From the NCBI RefSeq assembly GCF_001864895.1, contig NZ_MJGO01000023.1:422002-486001 (forward strand): a stretch of DNA of 64,000 bases, given 5' to 3'. Below the pieces are notes generated by a model. The model ran no database searches and had not been told where the DNA came from. It saw nothing but the letters and a program-made list of their open reading frames with translations. The translations under genes and the position numbers were made by a program. This stretch comes from Curtobacterium sp. MCBA15_009. GTDB taxonomy: Bacteria; Actinomycetota; Actinomycetes; Actinomycetales; Microbacteriaceae. Of the stretch, positions 25,786 through 34,039 are shown piece by piece; within the stretch, counting starts at the first letter, position 1, and each line of letters starts with the position of its first letter.

Positions 25786-27587
25786 CCGCCGATCCGACCG
25801 CTGGCAGCCCCGCGGGCATCCGCTCGCTCGCCACCGCGCTGCAGCAGGACGCGACGGCCATCCGTTCGGCGTCGTCCCGGACGAGCGCCGAAGCCGGCTC
25901 GGTCTCCGACGCGGACTGGACCGGCGCGGCCAAGGGCTCGTTCGTCTCGACCGCCGGAGACGTCGCGGCGAGCGCCGAACGCACGGCGACGCACGTGGAC
26001 AACGCGGTGTCGGCGCTCCTCGCCTACGCGACCCGCATCGAGCAGATCCAGCGCGACGCCGCGGTCATCGCTGCACAGCAGCAGCACACCGCCGACCAGC
26101 TCTCCCTGAACGCGAAGCGCGCCGACAAGCTGGCCGGCTCGGACGACGTCACGGACGCCGTCCAACTCGGTGCCCTCGCCGGGCAGCAGGCGGTCCTGCA
26201 GACCACCAAGGCTGCCCTCGAACGCTCCTGGGACGACCTGGTCTCGCAGCGGAAGGCAGCCGATGCGCAGGCCGTGTCGGCCCTCGGCACCACCGACGTC
26301 GTCGGTGTCATCCCGCCCTCGACCGCCGCGGTCAACGCGATGAGCGGTCCTGAACTCCTCGCCTACCTCAAGGGCCTGCACCCCGAGGAGCTCGCCGCCC
26401 TCGCCGGCAACACCGCGATCGCCGACAAGCTCGCTGCGCTGGACGACCCGGATGCGGTCGCGAAGTGGTGGTCGGACCTCGGTGGCGAACAGGGCAAGGG
26501 CTCCTACGACGATCACTCCGCGGCGCAGGACGCGCTGCTCGCGGCGTTCCCCGCCGCGATGGGGAACCTGAACGGCGTGGCCTACTGGGCGCGCGACACC
26601 GCGAACCGCACGGAACTGCAGCGACAGAAGGCGGCCTCCGACAAGCGCCTCGCCGACCTCGAAGCCGCCGTGGCGGACGCCGTCGCGAAGAACCTGCGCC
26701 CGTACGACCTCGCGTCGAAGCTCGAGGACGAACGACAGCTCAACAAGCAGCTCGAGAACTTCGCCAGCGCCGCCCGGGGCAGCCAGCTGCCGAACGGGCC
26801 GGAGTGGCAGAACGTCCGCGTGCAGGTGGTGTCCTTCACCGCGGGGAAGCCGCCGCTCGGAGCGATCTCGCTGGGCAACCTCGACACCGTCGACAACGTG
26901 AGCTACGTCGTCCCCGGCATGGGGACGACGATGGGCGACTCGACGGTCCTGCAACGCGCAGCGCGGAACATCAAGGAAGTGCAGGACGGGATCACCGGCG
27001 ACCCGTCGGAGACCGCGGTCGTCGCCTGGGTGAACTACGACACCCCGGTCATGGCCACTGTCGACCCGTTCGAGGTCTTGTCGAACAAGAAGGCCGAAGC
27101 GGGAGCGGAGCGACTCGTCGACGACCTCAGCGGGTTCCGGGCCAGTCGAGGCGACAGCCCGGTGCTCAACGTGGTCGGACACTCCTACGGCACGACCACT
27201 GCGTCGATCGCCCTGTCTGAGGACGCCGACCTGCACGTGCAGAGCTTCGTCAGCCTGGGCTCCGCAGGCATTCCGACGTCGATCCACTCGGCGGACGACA
27301 TCCACGCCGAGCACGTCTACGCGGGGACCGGCGACGAGAGTGTCGCACCGCTCGGTCGGTGGGGTAGCCGCCGGACCGACCCGAGCGACGCGGACTTCGG
27401 AGCAGAGCCGCTCGGCACGGGCAGCGACGACGTGAACGTGCCAGGGCTCGGATCGTCGGGGTCCGAGAAGGGCGTCACCGTGCACGATCCGCTCAAGCAC
27501 GTCGACGCCGGGGACCCGTACGGTTACCTCGACCGCAAGACGTCGTCCGTGTTCAACACGGGCGTCGCGACCCTGGCTCCGTGGTGA
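25782..27587 (+). CDS. WXG100-like domain fused to DUF1023 alpha/beta hydrolase
   Basis: 601-residue protein. Residues 1 to about 200 form a helical WXG100/LXG-like region with DADWTGAAKGSF near residue 46, matching the W-x-G turn. Then comes a linker region rich in charged helices, and from about 340 an alpha/beta-hydrolase of the DUF1023 class: VSYVVPGMGTTMGD as the oxyanion-side loop near 375, and the nucleophile elbow VVGHSYGTT near 465 with Ser in GHSYG; the C-terminal VTVHDP supplies a candidate His. A lipase or esterase activity is inferred. Coupling (GTGA upstream, TGATG downstream) to a WXG-like partner and a lipoprotein suggests a type VII secreted toxin with immunity. No ESX ATPase gene is in the window. 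Confidence 0.78.
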   Translation: MTADPTAGSPAGIRSLATALQQDATAIRSASSRTSAEAGSVSDADWTGAAKGSFVSTAGDVAASAERTATHVDNAVSALLAYATRIEQIQRDAAVIAAQQQHTADQLSLNAKRADKLAGSDDVTDAVQLGALAGQQAVLQTTKAALERSWDDLVSQRKAADAQAVSALGTTDVVGVIPPSTAAVNAMSGPELLAYLKGLHPEELAALAGNTAIADKLAALDDPDAVAKWWSDLGGEQGKGSYDDHSAAQDALLAAFPAAMGNLNGVAYWARDTANRTELQRQKAASDKRLADLEAAVADAVAKNLRPYDLASKLEDERQLNKQLENFASAARGSQLPNGPEWQNVRVQVVSFTAGKPPLGAISLGNLDTVDNVSYVVPGMGTTMGDSTVLQRAARNIKEVQDGITGDPSETAVVAWVNYDTPVMATVDPFEVLSNKKAEAGAERLVDDLSGFRASRGDSPVLNVVGHSYGTTTASIALSEDADLHVQSFVSLGSAGIPTSIHSADDIHAEHVYAGTGDESVAPLGRWGSRRTDPSDADFGAEPLGTGSDDVNVPGLGSSGSEKGVTVHDPLKHVDAGDPYGYLDRKTSSVFNTGVATLAPW

Positions 27588-28090
27588 TGATGATGCGCAA
27601 GAGATCGACCGTGACCGCCGCCCTCCTGACCGCCTGCCTGGCAGGGATGATCACGGGGTGCGCAGCGGATCAGAAGCAGGAGGACCCCGTGCAGAGCGAC
27701 CAGGGCAAGCAGCAGGCCGAGCAGGCACTCGCGACCGTGTTCGGGATCGAGGGCTCGACGTGGTCCTCGGCGAGCCGGGAGCAGGAGCCGGCGCACGCCG
27801 AGTGCACCATCGACGGCGACCCGCACGCCGGTCGGCAGTACCACTGGAACGCCGCCGGCTCGGCGCCGGCCGACCCGGCGCGCTGGATCGGGACGGTGGT
27901 GCAGACGCTCCGCGGGCAGGACCGCACGGTGTCCGTCCGCTCCGCCGACGTCGGAGAGTACGGCACGCTGCACCAGGCGACCGCCGACGACGACGGGCAG
28001 CCCCTGGTCGTCGTCACCGCCAACAGCCGGACGACCACCGTCACCGTCGAGTCGATCTGCGTCGCAGCACCCGACGCCGACGCCGACTGA
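27587..28090 (+). CDS. Lipoprotein following the DUF1023 hydrolase (putative immunity protein)
   Basis: 167-residue lipoprotein. The signal is KRSTVTAALLTACLAGMITGC with the lipobox Cys near residue 26. The mature domain starts with a Gln-rich helix (QSDQGKQQAEQALATVFG), has HAECTI and a C-terminal TVTVESICVAA strand, so its cysteine pair matches that of the lipoprotein at 24887. The ATG sits inside the hydrolase stop (TGATG); ATGs at 27590 and 27593 are equally usable. Being coupled to the hydrolase and anchored outside the membrane is what an immunity protein against a secreted lipase would need, by analogy to lipase toxins of Staphylococcus type VII systems. Confidence 0.72.
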   Translation: MMMRKRSTVTAALLTACLAGMITGCAADQKQEDPVQSDQGKQQAEQALATVFGIEGSTWSSASREQEPAHAECTIDGDPHAGRQYHWNAAGSAPADPARWIGTVVQTLRGQDRTVSVRSADVGEYGTLHQATADDDGQPLVVVTANSRTTTVTVESICVAAPDADAD

Positions 28091-28094
28091 GTGA

Positions 28095-28316
28095 TCAGTC
28101 GCCCTCGACCCGCACGAACCGCGGCCCGTCGTATCCGTCGCGCACCACGTGCGCCGTGAAGTCCGCGAGCGACCGCACCCAGTGCCCGTGCTCCCCGTAC
28201 AGCGCCTGGTAGACGACCACCGGCTCCTCGGTCTCGACGTCCCGCGCGACGAGCACGACCCGGTAGTCGTTCCCCTTGAAGTGTCGGTAGCGGCCTGGCG
28301 TCACGGTGTCGGTCAC
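28095..28316 (-). CDS. DUF1653 family protein
   Basis: 73-residue DUF1653 protein. GRYRHFKGNDYRVVLVARDVETEEPVVVYQALYG covers the domain, a small beta-sheet module widespread in bacteria without an assigned function. The longer upstream frame is rejected: GTG 28316 lies six bases after a minus-strand TACGAT, and the family always begins shortly before the GxYRHFKG motif. It converges on the lipoprotein gene (4 bases apart) and diverges from the gene at 28340, whose own -10 hexamer overlaps this promoter. Confidence 0.85.
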   Translation of the reverse strand: MTDTVTPGRYRHFKGNDYRVVLVARDVETEEPVVVYQALYGEHGHWVRSLADFTAHVVRDGYDGPRFVRVEGD

Positions 28317-28339
28317 GTCCCGATCGTAGGGTGGACCAC

Positions 28340-28906
28340 ATGGGGGAACCACAGGACATCGCCGCCCGCGCCCGCCGCCGGACCGTCCCGATCGTGATCG
28401 TCGCGCTCGTCGTCGGTGCCGTGGTCGGGGTGCTGGTCACGGACGACGCGTCGGCACTCGAACGGGTCCTGACCGTCCTCGGCTTCGCCCTCGCCCTCGG
28501 CGGGCTGAGCGGTGCCGTCTCACTCCTGCCCGCCACGTTCCGGCTCGCCCCGTCGATGCAGCTGCCGGTGCGCGACCTCGACGCAGCCGATCGTCGCGCC
28601 GTCCAGCGAGCCGTGTACGCCGGCCGGCCGATCGAGCCGTCCGACTCGGACCTCGCCGACCGAGCTGCTGAGTGGGCCCGCGGCGCCGCGGCCTCGCTGC
28701 CGCATGCCCGAGCCCAGTTCCTGCTCCTCTTCGCCGGCATCGGCGGCCCGCAGATGCCGAACGTGATCCGCGACGACGCGTGGAGCGCCGGCTTCAGCCG
28801 CGTGTTCGTCACCGCACTCGTCGTGGTCGGCATCGCCGCTGCGATCTCCTCCGGCCGCAACGTCCGCGGCACGCGGCGGTACCTCGCCGCCACCGCGGAG
28901 CGCTGA
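28340..28906 (+). CDS. Membrane protein, tandem paralogue 1
   Basis: 188-residue membrane protein. Helix pair one spans about residues 17-35 and 42-75 (TVLGFALALGGLSGAVSLLPA), then a cytosolic or external middle part with RDLDAADRRAVQRAVYAGRPIEPSDSDLADRAAEWARG, and another helix pair near 125-170, ending in NVRGTRRYLAATAER. It is followed three bases later by a clear paralogue. No named family. TAGGGT seven bases before the ATG suggests a leaderless start; this overlaps the promoter of the divergent DUF1653 gene. Confidence 0.68.
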   Translation: MGEPQDIAARARRRTVPIVIVALVVGAVVGVLVTDDASALERVLTVLGFALALGGLSGAVSLLPATFRLAPSMQLPVRDLDAADRRAVQRAVYAGRPIEPSDSDLADRAAEWARGAAASLPHARAQFLLLFAGIGGPQMPNVIRDDAWSAGFSRVFVTALVVVGIAAAISSGRNVRGTRRYLAATAER

Positions 28907-28909
28907 ACG

Positions 28910-29506
28910 GTGCCCAGCAGGGTCGGCAGCACGGGAGACCTCGAGGACACCGCACGACGTGCCTGGCGTCGGACCGCCTGGATCGCCGCGGCCGGCGTCG
29001 CCGTGGGCGCGATCGTCGGCCTGGCCGCCGTCGGACTCGGATCGGACGCCGACGGCGCCAGCCATGTCCTCGCCGTGATCGGGTCAGCGCTGACGTTCGG
29101 TGGGCTCAGCGGAGCGGCCTCCCTCATCGCCGCCACCCTCGCACTCATGCCTGCCACGCAGGACCCGGTCCGTGGACTCGACCCGGCCGGACGGCGGACG
29201 ATCCGCCGGGCCGTCTTCTCCGCCCGACCGATCCAACCGCCGGACTCCGCGCTCGCACACCGAGCCGTCGACTGGGCACGTGGCACGTCGATCGCGTTGC
29301 CGATCGCACTCGGGCAGTTCCTGTTCCTCTCCGCGAGCGTCGCAGGCAGCCAGGCATCGTCGCTGCTGCACGGCAACGACTGGTACCCCGGCTTCGCGCG
29401 GGTCTTCCTCGTCGCGATCCTGGTGGTCGCGGTCGTCATGACCGTCTTCATGCGCCACCGGATCCGCAACGTCCGCCGCTACGTCGCCACCGCCCGGCAC
29501 GAGTGA
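28910..29506 (+). CDS. Membrane protein, tandem paralogue 2
   Basis: 198-residue paralogue of the preceding protein, with the same order of helices and conserved blocks (FGGLSGAASLIAA, RGLDPAGRRTIRRAVFSARPIQPPDSALAHRA, NVRRYVATARHE). The gene begins with GTG three bases after the stop of its neighbour, so the two are one transcription unit that arose by duplication. The middle block contains conserved Arg and Asp residues of unknown role. It ends before a strong hairpin at 29603. Confidence 0.68.
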   Translation: MPSRVGSTGDLEDTARRAWRRTAWIAAAGVAVGAIVGLAAVGLGSDADGASHVLAVIGSALTFGGLSGAASLIAATLALMPATQDPVRGLDPAGRRTIRRAVFSARPIQPPDSALAHRAVDWARGTSIALPIALGQFLFLSASVAGSQASSLLHGNDWYPGFARVFLVAILVVAVVMTVFMRHRIRNVRRYVATARHE

Positions 29507-29602
29507 CGGCTCCGTCTCGCCGGAGGCGATCGAGCGAGCGGGTGTCACACCCGACGTGGTCGCCGGACCGGCCGGGAGGCTCGGATCACCTCCGCCACGG
29601 AC

Positions 29603-29647
29603 GGCCGGTGCCGGAGAGTCCCCCCACAGCACCCTCCGACACCGGCC
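29603..29647. terminator. Hairpin between convergent genes
   Basis: GGCCGGTGCCGGAG (29603-29616) pairs with CTCCGACACCGGCC (29634-29647) over 14 bp with one mismatch around a 17-base loop. It lies between the stop codons of the membrane-protein pair and the ADP-ribosylglycohydrolase, so it probably ends transcription from both sides; no T-run is seen. Confidence 0.5.
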
Positions 29648-29675
29648 GCCCCGCCAGCCTGCGGCGTTCGCGCGG

Positions 29676-30647
29676 TCAGACCGCCGCTGCGCGGACGGCG
29701 AGCGCCTGCTCGCTCAGCGCCTGCTCACTCAGCGCGACCAGGTCGTCCGCGCGGAGGGCCGGCCACCCGTGCAGCAGCTCCCGCCACTCCGTCGGCAGCG
29801 CACCCGCCCCGTACAGCGCCCCCGCCAGGCCGCCCGCGATCGCCGCGACCGTGTCCGTGTCGTTGCCGGTCCGGACCGCTCGGACGAGGGCGTCCTCGAG
29901 GCTCGAACTCTGCCTGACCGCCGCGTATGCCGCCTGGAACGCCGACACCACCCAGCCGTTCGAGTCCGTGAAGTCGACCGGTTCCGAGTGCTCCGCCGTC
30001 ACGATGCGGTCCACCCACACCCGCCGCTTGTCGAGGTCGAGCAGGTCGAGCCCCGCCATGACGTCGAGCTCGCCCGTCAGGACCGCCTTCCGGATCGCCA
30101 CGCACCACAGCACGCACGCATCCCCCGCGTCCGACTCGTAGTGCGTCAGGTCGCTGATCGCCCGCGCCGCCTCGGCCAGCCGGAGCTCCTCGTCGACCGC
30201 ACCCGTCAGGTACCCGAGCACCAGCGGCGCCGTCCGCATGAGCGAGCCGTTCCCGGCCGACTGCCCCTTGTAGTCGTGCTCCTGCCGGGCCGCGGCGCGC
30301 GCTGCGGAGGCGACCCGTGCCTCCAGACCGGTCAAGACGTTGCGTGTCTGGATGCCGACGTCGGGCGCAGTACGTGCCCAGTCCGCCCAGGCCGCCACCA
30401 GGCCGTCGAGGGCAGACCCGCCGGCGGGGTCGCCACCACGGGCGAGGGTGCGGAGGATCGGGACGGCCATGCTCGTGTCGTCCGTCCACTCCCCCGGCGC
30501 CCAGCCGAAGGAGCCGCCGCCGGCCATCCGGATCGGAGTCGGTTCCGGCACCGCCGGGCGGAACTCGTAGCCGGCGCCCAGGGCGTCGCCCGCGGCGGAG
30601 CCGAGGACGGCACCGATCGCCCGGTCGGTCTGTTCGGTGGTCAGCAT
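29676..30647 (-). CDS. ADP-ribosylglycohydrolase family protein
   Basis: 323-residue ADP-ribosyl-glycohydrolase, which removes ADP-ribose from proteins or small molecules with two Mg ions. Metal-binding signatures are GSAAGDALG near residue 15, EWTDDTSMAV near 52 and RTGNDTDTVAAIAGGLAGALYGAG near 265. The C-terminal tail repeats SEQAL twice, encoded by a short direct repeat. A GAAGGAGGC ribosome site supports ATG 30647. It diverges from a Nudix-type NrtR regulator over two near-identical operators, so it is almost certainly part of an ADP-ribose/NAD regulon; the NrtR ligand is ADP-ribose in studied cases. Confidence 0.93.
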   Translation of the reverse strand: MLTTEQTDRAIGAVLGSAAGDALGAGYEFRPAVPEPTPIRMAGGGSFGWAPGEWTDDTSMAVPILRTLARGGDPAGGSALDGLVAAWADWARTAPDVGIQTRNVLTGLEARVASAARAAARQEHDYKGQSAGNGSLMRTAPLVLGYLTGAVDEELRLAEAARAISDLTHYESDAGDACVLWCVAIRKAVLTGELDVMAGLDLLDLDKRRVWVDRIVTAEHSEPVDFTDSNGWVVSAFQAAYAAVRQSSSLEDALVRAVRTGNDTDTVAAIAGGLAGALYGAGALPTEWRELLHGWPALRADDLVALSEQALSEQALAVRAAAV

Positions 30648-30660
30648 GGCCGCCTCCTTC

Positions 30661-30684
30661 GGTTTGCGCAGAATCGCGTAAACC
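30661..30684. promoter_or_regulatory. NrtR-type operator 1
   Basis: GGTTTGCGCA-gaat-CGCGTAAACC: inverted repeat of GTTTGCGC/GCGTAAAC with one mismatch. It lies 14 bases upstream of the ADP-ribosylglycohydrolase ATG, so binding would block that gene. Confidence 0.75.
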
Positions 30685-30704
30685 CGAGTCTGCACGCTCC
30701 GCAC

Positions 30705-30728
30705 AGTTTGCGCAAGTGTGCGTAAACT
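30705..30728. promoter_or_regulatory. NrtR-type operator 2 overlapping the regulator -10 element
   Basis: AGTTTGCGCA-agtg-TGCGTAAACT, the same palindrome as operator 1, with its centre 44 bases (about four helical turns) away. Its right arm contains TAAACT (30723-30728), which ends seven bases before the regulator ATG and is its likely -10 hexamer. This implies autoregulation. Confidence 0.75.
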
Positions 30729-30735
30729 CGCCGTC

Positions 30736-31386
30736 ATGGTGAACGAGTACCGCGACGCGAGCGGCAAGCGGCTGGTCGACTACCCGCGGCCCTCGGTCGC
30801 CGTCGACACCGCGGTGCTCACCGTGCCTCCCGGCGGCCCCCTGTCCGTCGTGCAGGTGCGCGACGCCGAAGCCGGCGACTGGCGGCTGCCCGGGACCTTC
30901 GTGCACGAGGGCGAGCGGCTCGCCGCCGCCGTCCTGCGCTCGCTGTCCGAGAAGGCCGGCGTCGCGGGGCTGGCACCGACGCAGCTGCACGTGTTCGACG
31001 AGCCCTCGCGGGACAGCCGCGGGTGGGTGCTGTCGGTGGCGCACCTCGACGTCGTGCCGTTCGCGGCCCTGGCGCCGGGGCTCGAGCGCGCTGGGGCGCA
31101 GCTCGTGCCGGTCGATGACGCCACCGGGATGGTCCACGGGCACGACGACATCCTGGCGTTCGCCGTCGCACGGTTGCGGACGACCTACGCGGGCGCGCCG
31201 GACCCGCACGGACTGCTCGCGCAACCGTTCACGATCTCCGAGCTGCGGGCCGTGCACGAGGCGGTGCTCGGCGAGCGGCTGCTGCCGGACTCGTTCCGGA
31301 GGGCGATGGTGCCGATGCTCGTCGACACCGGGGAACGCGCCGCGTCGGGGCCGGGGAAGCCGGCGGCGCGGTACCGGCGGGTGTGA
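30736..31386 (+). CDS. NrtR-type Nudix-fold transcriptional regulator
   Basis: 216-residue protein with an N-terminal Nudix-like domain and a C-terminal winged helix. The Nudix region (VAVDTAVLTVPPGGPLSVVQVRD, then WRLPGTFVHEGERLAAAVLRSLSEKAG near residue 55) lacks the full catalytic REUXEE Nudix box, which fits ligand sensing instead of hydrolysis. The C-terminal part, FTISELRAVHEAVLGERLLPDSFRRAM near 165, is the typical NrtR HTH. NrtR proteins repress NAD-metabolism genes and release DNA on binding ADP-ribose. ATG 30736 is preferred over GTG 30718, which would lie inside the operator. Confidence 0.88.
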   Translation: MVNEYRDASGKRLVDYPRPSVAVDTAVLTVPPGGPLSVVQVRDAEAGDWRLPGTFVHEGERLAAAVLRSLSEKAGVAGLAPTQLHVFDEPSRDSRGWVLSVAHLDVVPFAALAPGLERAGAQLVPVDDATGMVHGHDDILAFAVARLRTTYAGAPDPHGLLAQPFTISELRAVHEAVLGERLLPDSFRRAMVPMLVDTGERAASGPGKPAARYRRV

Positions 31387-31497
31387 GCGCGGGCGCTCGT
31401 GCGCGCCTGTTCCTCCACACCCGGACGGGCCCGGCGTTCCTCCCCCGACACGCAGGGCGGACCTGCCCGGATGCAGCACCTGCGCGACCATCGCCGG

Positions 31498-31965
31498 ATG
31501 GAACGGTGGGAAGCCGATGATGCGCGACGCCGGCACATGGCCCGGTTCAGGAGCCGGGACACGGCGCCCGAACTCGCGCTCCGCCGCGAGCTGCACCGGC
31601 GCGGACGGCGGTTCTTCGTCGACCGGGCAGTCAGCCGCCGATGCCGGGTGCGTCCGGACCTCGTCTTCCCACGGGCCAGGGTCGCGGTGTTCGTGGACGG
31701 CTGCTTCTGGCACTACTGCGACGAGCACGCGCACCTGCCGAAGGCCAACGCCGAGCTGTGGCGGACGAAGCTCCAGGGGAACCGGCGACGAGACCTGCGG
31801 AACGAGGCGGTCCTGGTGTCCGAGGGCTGGCGGGTGCTGCGCTTCTGGGAGCACGAGGACATGGCCGGCGTGGCGGACCGGGTCGAGGTGGAGCTCGATC
31901 GGTGGGGTGCGATCGCCGGTCGGTCAGCAGCAGGTCGAGCTGCCCGGAGCGCCTCCGTTCGGTGA
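31498..31965 (+). CDS. vsr: Very short patch repair endonuclease (Vsr)
   Basis: 155-residue Vsr endonuclease, which nicks DNA next to T:G mismatches arising from deamination of 5-methylcytosine. ARFRSRDTAPELALRRELHRRGRRFFVD is the N-terminal helix and loop, RVRPDLVFPRARVAVFVDGCFWHYCDEH carries the metal-binding Asp and the Zn-site residues, and RVLRFWEHED is the conserved C-terminal strand. All key positions are present, so it should be active. ATG 31498 was chosen because GACCAT ends six bases upstream and the conserved part starts soon after; an ATG at 31471 is in frame. It lies 6.7 kb from a cytosine methyltransferase and is the first gene of the variable region. A broken second vsr lies at 40465. 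Confidence 0.85.
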   Translation: MERWEADDARRRHMARFRSRDTAPELALRRELHRRGRRFFVDRAVSRRCRVRPDLVFPRARVAVFVDGCFWHYCDEHAHLPKANAELWRTKLQGNRRRDLRNEAVLVSEGWRVLRFWEHEDMAGVADRVEVELDRWGAIAGRSAAGRAARSASVR

Positions 31966-32099
31966 GGGATGGGCGGTGCCGAGCGTGACCTCCGCCCGGC
32001 GCAGATGGCTGCGTGAGCCAGATCGCGGACGGCGGCGGCTTCCGTCGTCGCCGCCAGTCTGGAGGCGCGGCGCTGGTCCGCCCTCGTCGGCGAGCCGGG

Positions 32100-32664
32100 C
32101 TACGGCGGATCGGTGGGACGCGGGTTCATCGGTGTTCCGAACTTCGGCACATCGCCTGGCACGCAGTGTCCGCACACGAGGAGGCTGGCGAAGTCCGTAC
32201 CGGACTGGAACTCCACGCCGAAACCCGTCCGCCGCGGTCCCACAGTTGGAGCCGTTGAGGTACGAGACGACCGTCCGCGGTGGACGCAGGGTGTTGTCGT
32301 GCTGCACCGGGACACCGTCCAGCTCGACGTCGGTCTCCAACGCCTTCGCGACACCTCGAGTGACCTCGTCAGGTGCTGCAGGTAGCGGATGCTTCCGGAT
32401 GGCGGTCAACGTGAACTGAGCACCGTCGCCGTTGGATGAACAGTCGTTCCGCCCCGACACTGTCCCTCGTCCCAGCCGTCCGCTCCCACGACGGACTGCA
32501 CCGATCGAAAGATCTTCATCACGTTCTCGTGGGACTGTTCGGGCGTCATCGAGGAGTCCTTCACGGCAGGAGCCTGCGCACAAGTGCCGGAGCACCGCGG
32601 CGGCGATCGATACGGCCACCTGCGTGATGCGTCTGCAGCGTTCCTTCCAGGCTGATCCCCTCAT
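32100..32664 (-). pseudogene. Decayed lipoprotein of the 32-35 kb array
   Basis: A frameshifted copy of the lipoprotein family at 32796, 33464 and 34352. The N-terminal part is in one frame (the family-like stretch reads TPEQSHENVMKIFRSVQSVVGADGWD), the middle in another (GAQFTLTAIRKHPLPAAPDEVTRGVAKAL, then VQHDNTLRPPRTVVSYLNG), and the C-terminus in a third (FGVEFQSGTDFASLLVCGHCVPGDVPKFGTPMNPRPTDPP). At least three one-base shifts are needed to restore one reading frame. The lipobox region is blurred. The relic is at the 3' end of the array, so the oldest copies seem to lie furthest from the hydrolase remnant. Confidence 0.75.
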
Positions 32665-32795
32665 CTCGTCCGCCCTGGCGAACCTACGGCGCGGTTACGC
32701 TGGAGGTGTCGAGCACCCGTGATGTGGCGCCTGCAACGTCACCGCCTTGCGGGCGGCCCGTGGGTCATCCCGACGGCTCACCGCGGGGAGCTGCG

Positions 32796-33359
32796 CTAAG
32801 GACCATCCGTGGGTTCCGGGTTCAGCGGGGTCCCGAGCTTCGGCGGCTCACCAGGGACGCAGTGACCGGAGATGATCGTGGCGGCGTAGTCCGTGCCGGA
32901 CTGGAACTGGATGCCGAACCCGTCGTCCGCAGTGCCGCCGTTGTAGCCGTTCGGATACCCGATCACGGTCCGCGGTGGCTGCAACGTGTCGTCGTGCTGA
33001 ACCCGCACCTTCTCGTAGCCAGCGGCCTCGAGCGCTGCGGCGATCCGCTTCGTCAGCGTATCCGGCGATTCGCTCAGTGGTAGACGACGGGCTGCGTACA
33101 AGCTGAACTGGGAGGCGCCCGACGCCGACGGGCAGGAATCCCACGACGACTCGAAGTCGTCGTTCCATCCGTCCTCACCCACCACGCTCTTGATCGCGTC
33201 GAACACGTCGATCACGTCCTGACGGGCCTGTTCCGGGGGCATCCTCGCGTCCTTGGTTGCTCCATCCGAGGGGCTCGCGCCCGCACAGCCGGTCACAGCA
33301 AGCGCGGCCGAGATCGCGATGGCGATCCCGAGCGCGCCCCGCCGAGCGTGCCGGATCAC
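32796..33359 (-). CDS. Lipoprotein of the immunity-like array, copy 2
   Basis: 187-residue lipoprotein, intact in frame. The signal region is HARRGALGIAIAISAALAVTGC with the lipobox Cys near residue 23. Mature part: PPEQARQDVIDVFDAIKSVVGEDGW, a second cysteine pattern SSWDSCPS, then VQHDDTLQPPRTVIGYPNGYNGGT and the C-terminal SGHCVPGEPPKLGTPLNPEPT. The open frame reaches upstream to 33467, but the GTG at 33359 starts right at the signal peptide, in the same context (GGTGATCCG) as the other copies. The family is related in plan to the lipoproteins beside the DUF1023 hydrolase at 25.8 kb. Confidence 0.72.
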   Translation of the reverse strand: MIRHARRGALGIAIAISAALAVTGCAGASPSDGATKDARMPPEQARQDVIDVFDAIKSVVGEDGWNDDFESSWDSCPSASGASQFSLYAARRLPLSESPDTLTKRIAAALEAAGYEKVRVQHDDTLQPPRTVIGYPNGYNGGTADDGFGIQFQSGTDYAATIISGHCVPGEPPKLGTPLNPEPTDGP

Positions 33360-33463
33360 CGATGCGTCCCGTCCGTCAGCGCTGCGTACGTTGGTCGGGG
33401 CCGCTGAGAGGTTGGAGGAGTGATCACCGGCGTCTCCTCGATCGTTTCCGGTTCTCAATTGCT

Positions 33464-34039
33464 TCACCGCTCCGACGATTCAGAGGGGCGCGGGTTCAAC
33501 GGCGTGCCGAGCTCGGGCGGTTCTCCGGCCACGCAGTGCCCGTAAATGATGACGCCGACGAAGCCGGGGTCGGTCTGGAACTGCAAGCCGTAGCCGTCGG
33601 CGGCGGTGCCGCCGTTGTAGCCGTTCGGGTAACCGACGACCGTCCGGCGAGGCGACAACGTCTCGTCGTGCTGCACACGGAGGCCCTCCATACCCAGCTT
33701 CGACTCGAGCGCATTTGCGACCCGCTTCGTCACGTCATCCGGCGTGCCGGCGAGAGGCTGGTTCCGGATCGCAGCGAGCATGAACTGCGCGCCCGCTTCG
33801 CCGTGCGAGTCGCAGCCGTTCCATTCCGACTCCGTCCCCGCAGCCCATCCGTCCTCCCCGACGACGGACGTGATTGCGGTGAACGTGTCGAGCACGTCCT
33901 GACGTGACTCCTGCAGCGTCATGGTTGCATCCTTGGTCGCTGGCGCGTGAGGTCCGGTGTCCGAGCAGCCGGATACGAGGGACGCCGCGAGTGCACACAA
34001 CGCACCCGCGGTGACCCATCGGTCACAGCGTCGCATCAC
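33464..34039 (-). CDS. Lipoprotein of the immunity-like array, copy 3
   Basis: 191-residue lipoprotein with signal RRCDRWVTAGALCALAASLVSGC (lipobox Cys near residue 25). The conserved mature blocks are ESRQDVLDTFTAITSVVGEDGW, WNGCDSHGEAGAQFMLAAIRNQPLAGTPDDV, RVQHDETLSPRRTVVGYPNGYNGGT and YGHCVAGEPPELGTPLNPRP. About 60% of positions look shared with copies 2 and 4 by eye. The GTG-ATG start (34039/34036) overlaps the stop of the upstream chimeric fragment, whose tail comes from a hydrolase gene. That is the same stop/start overlap as hydrolase and lipoprotein at 27587. Confidence 0.75.
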   Translation of the reverse strand: MMRRCDRWVTAGALCALAASLVSGCSDTGPHAPATKDATMTLQESRQDVLDTFTAITSVVGEDGWAAGTESEWNGCDSHGEAGAQFMLAAIRNQPLAGTPDDVTKRVANALESKLGMEGLRVQHDETLSPRRTVVGYPNGYNGGTAADGYGLQFQTDPGFVGVIIYGHCVAGEPPELGTPLNPRPSESSER

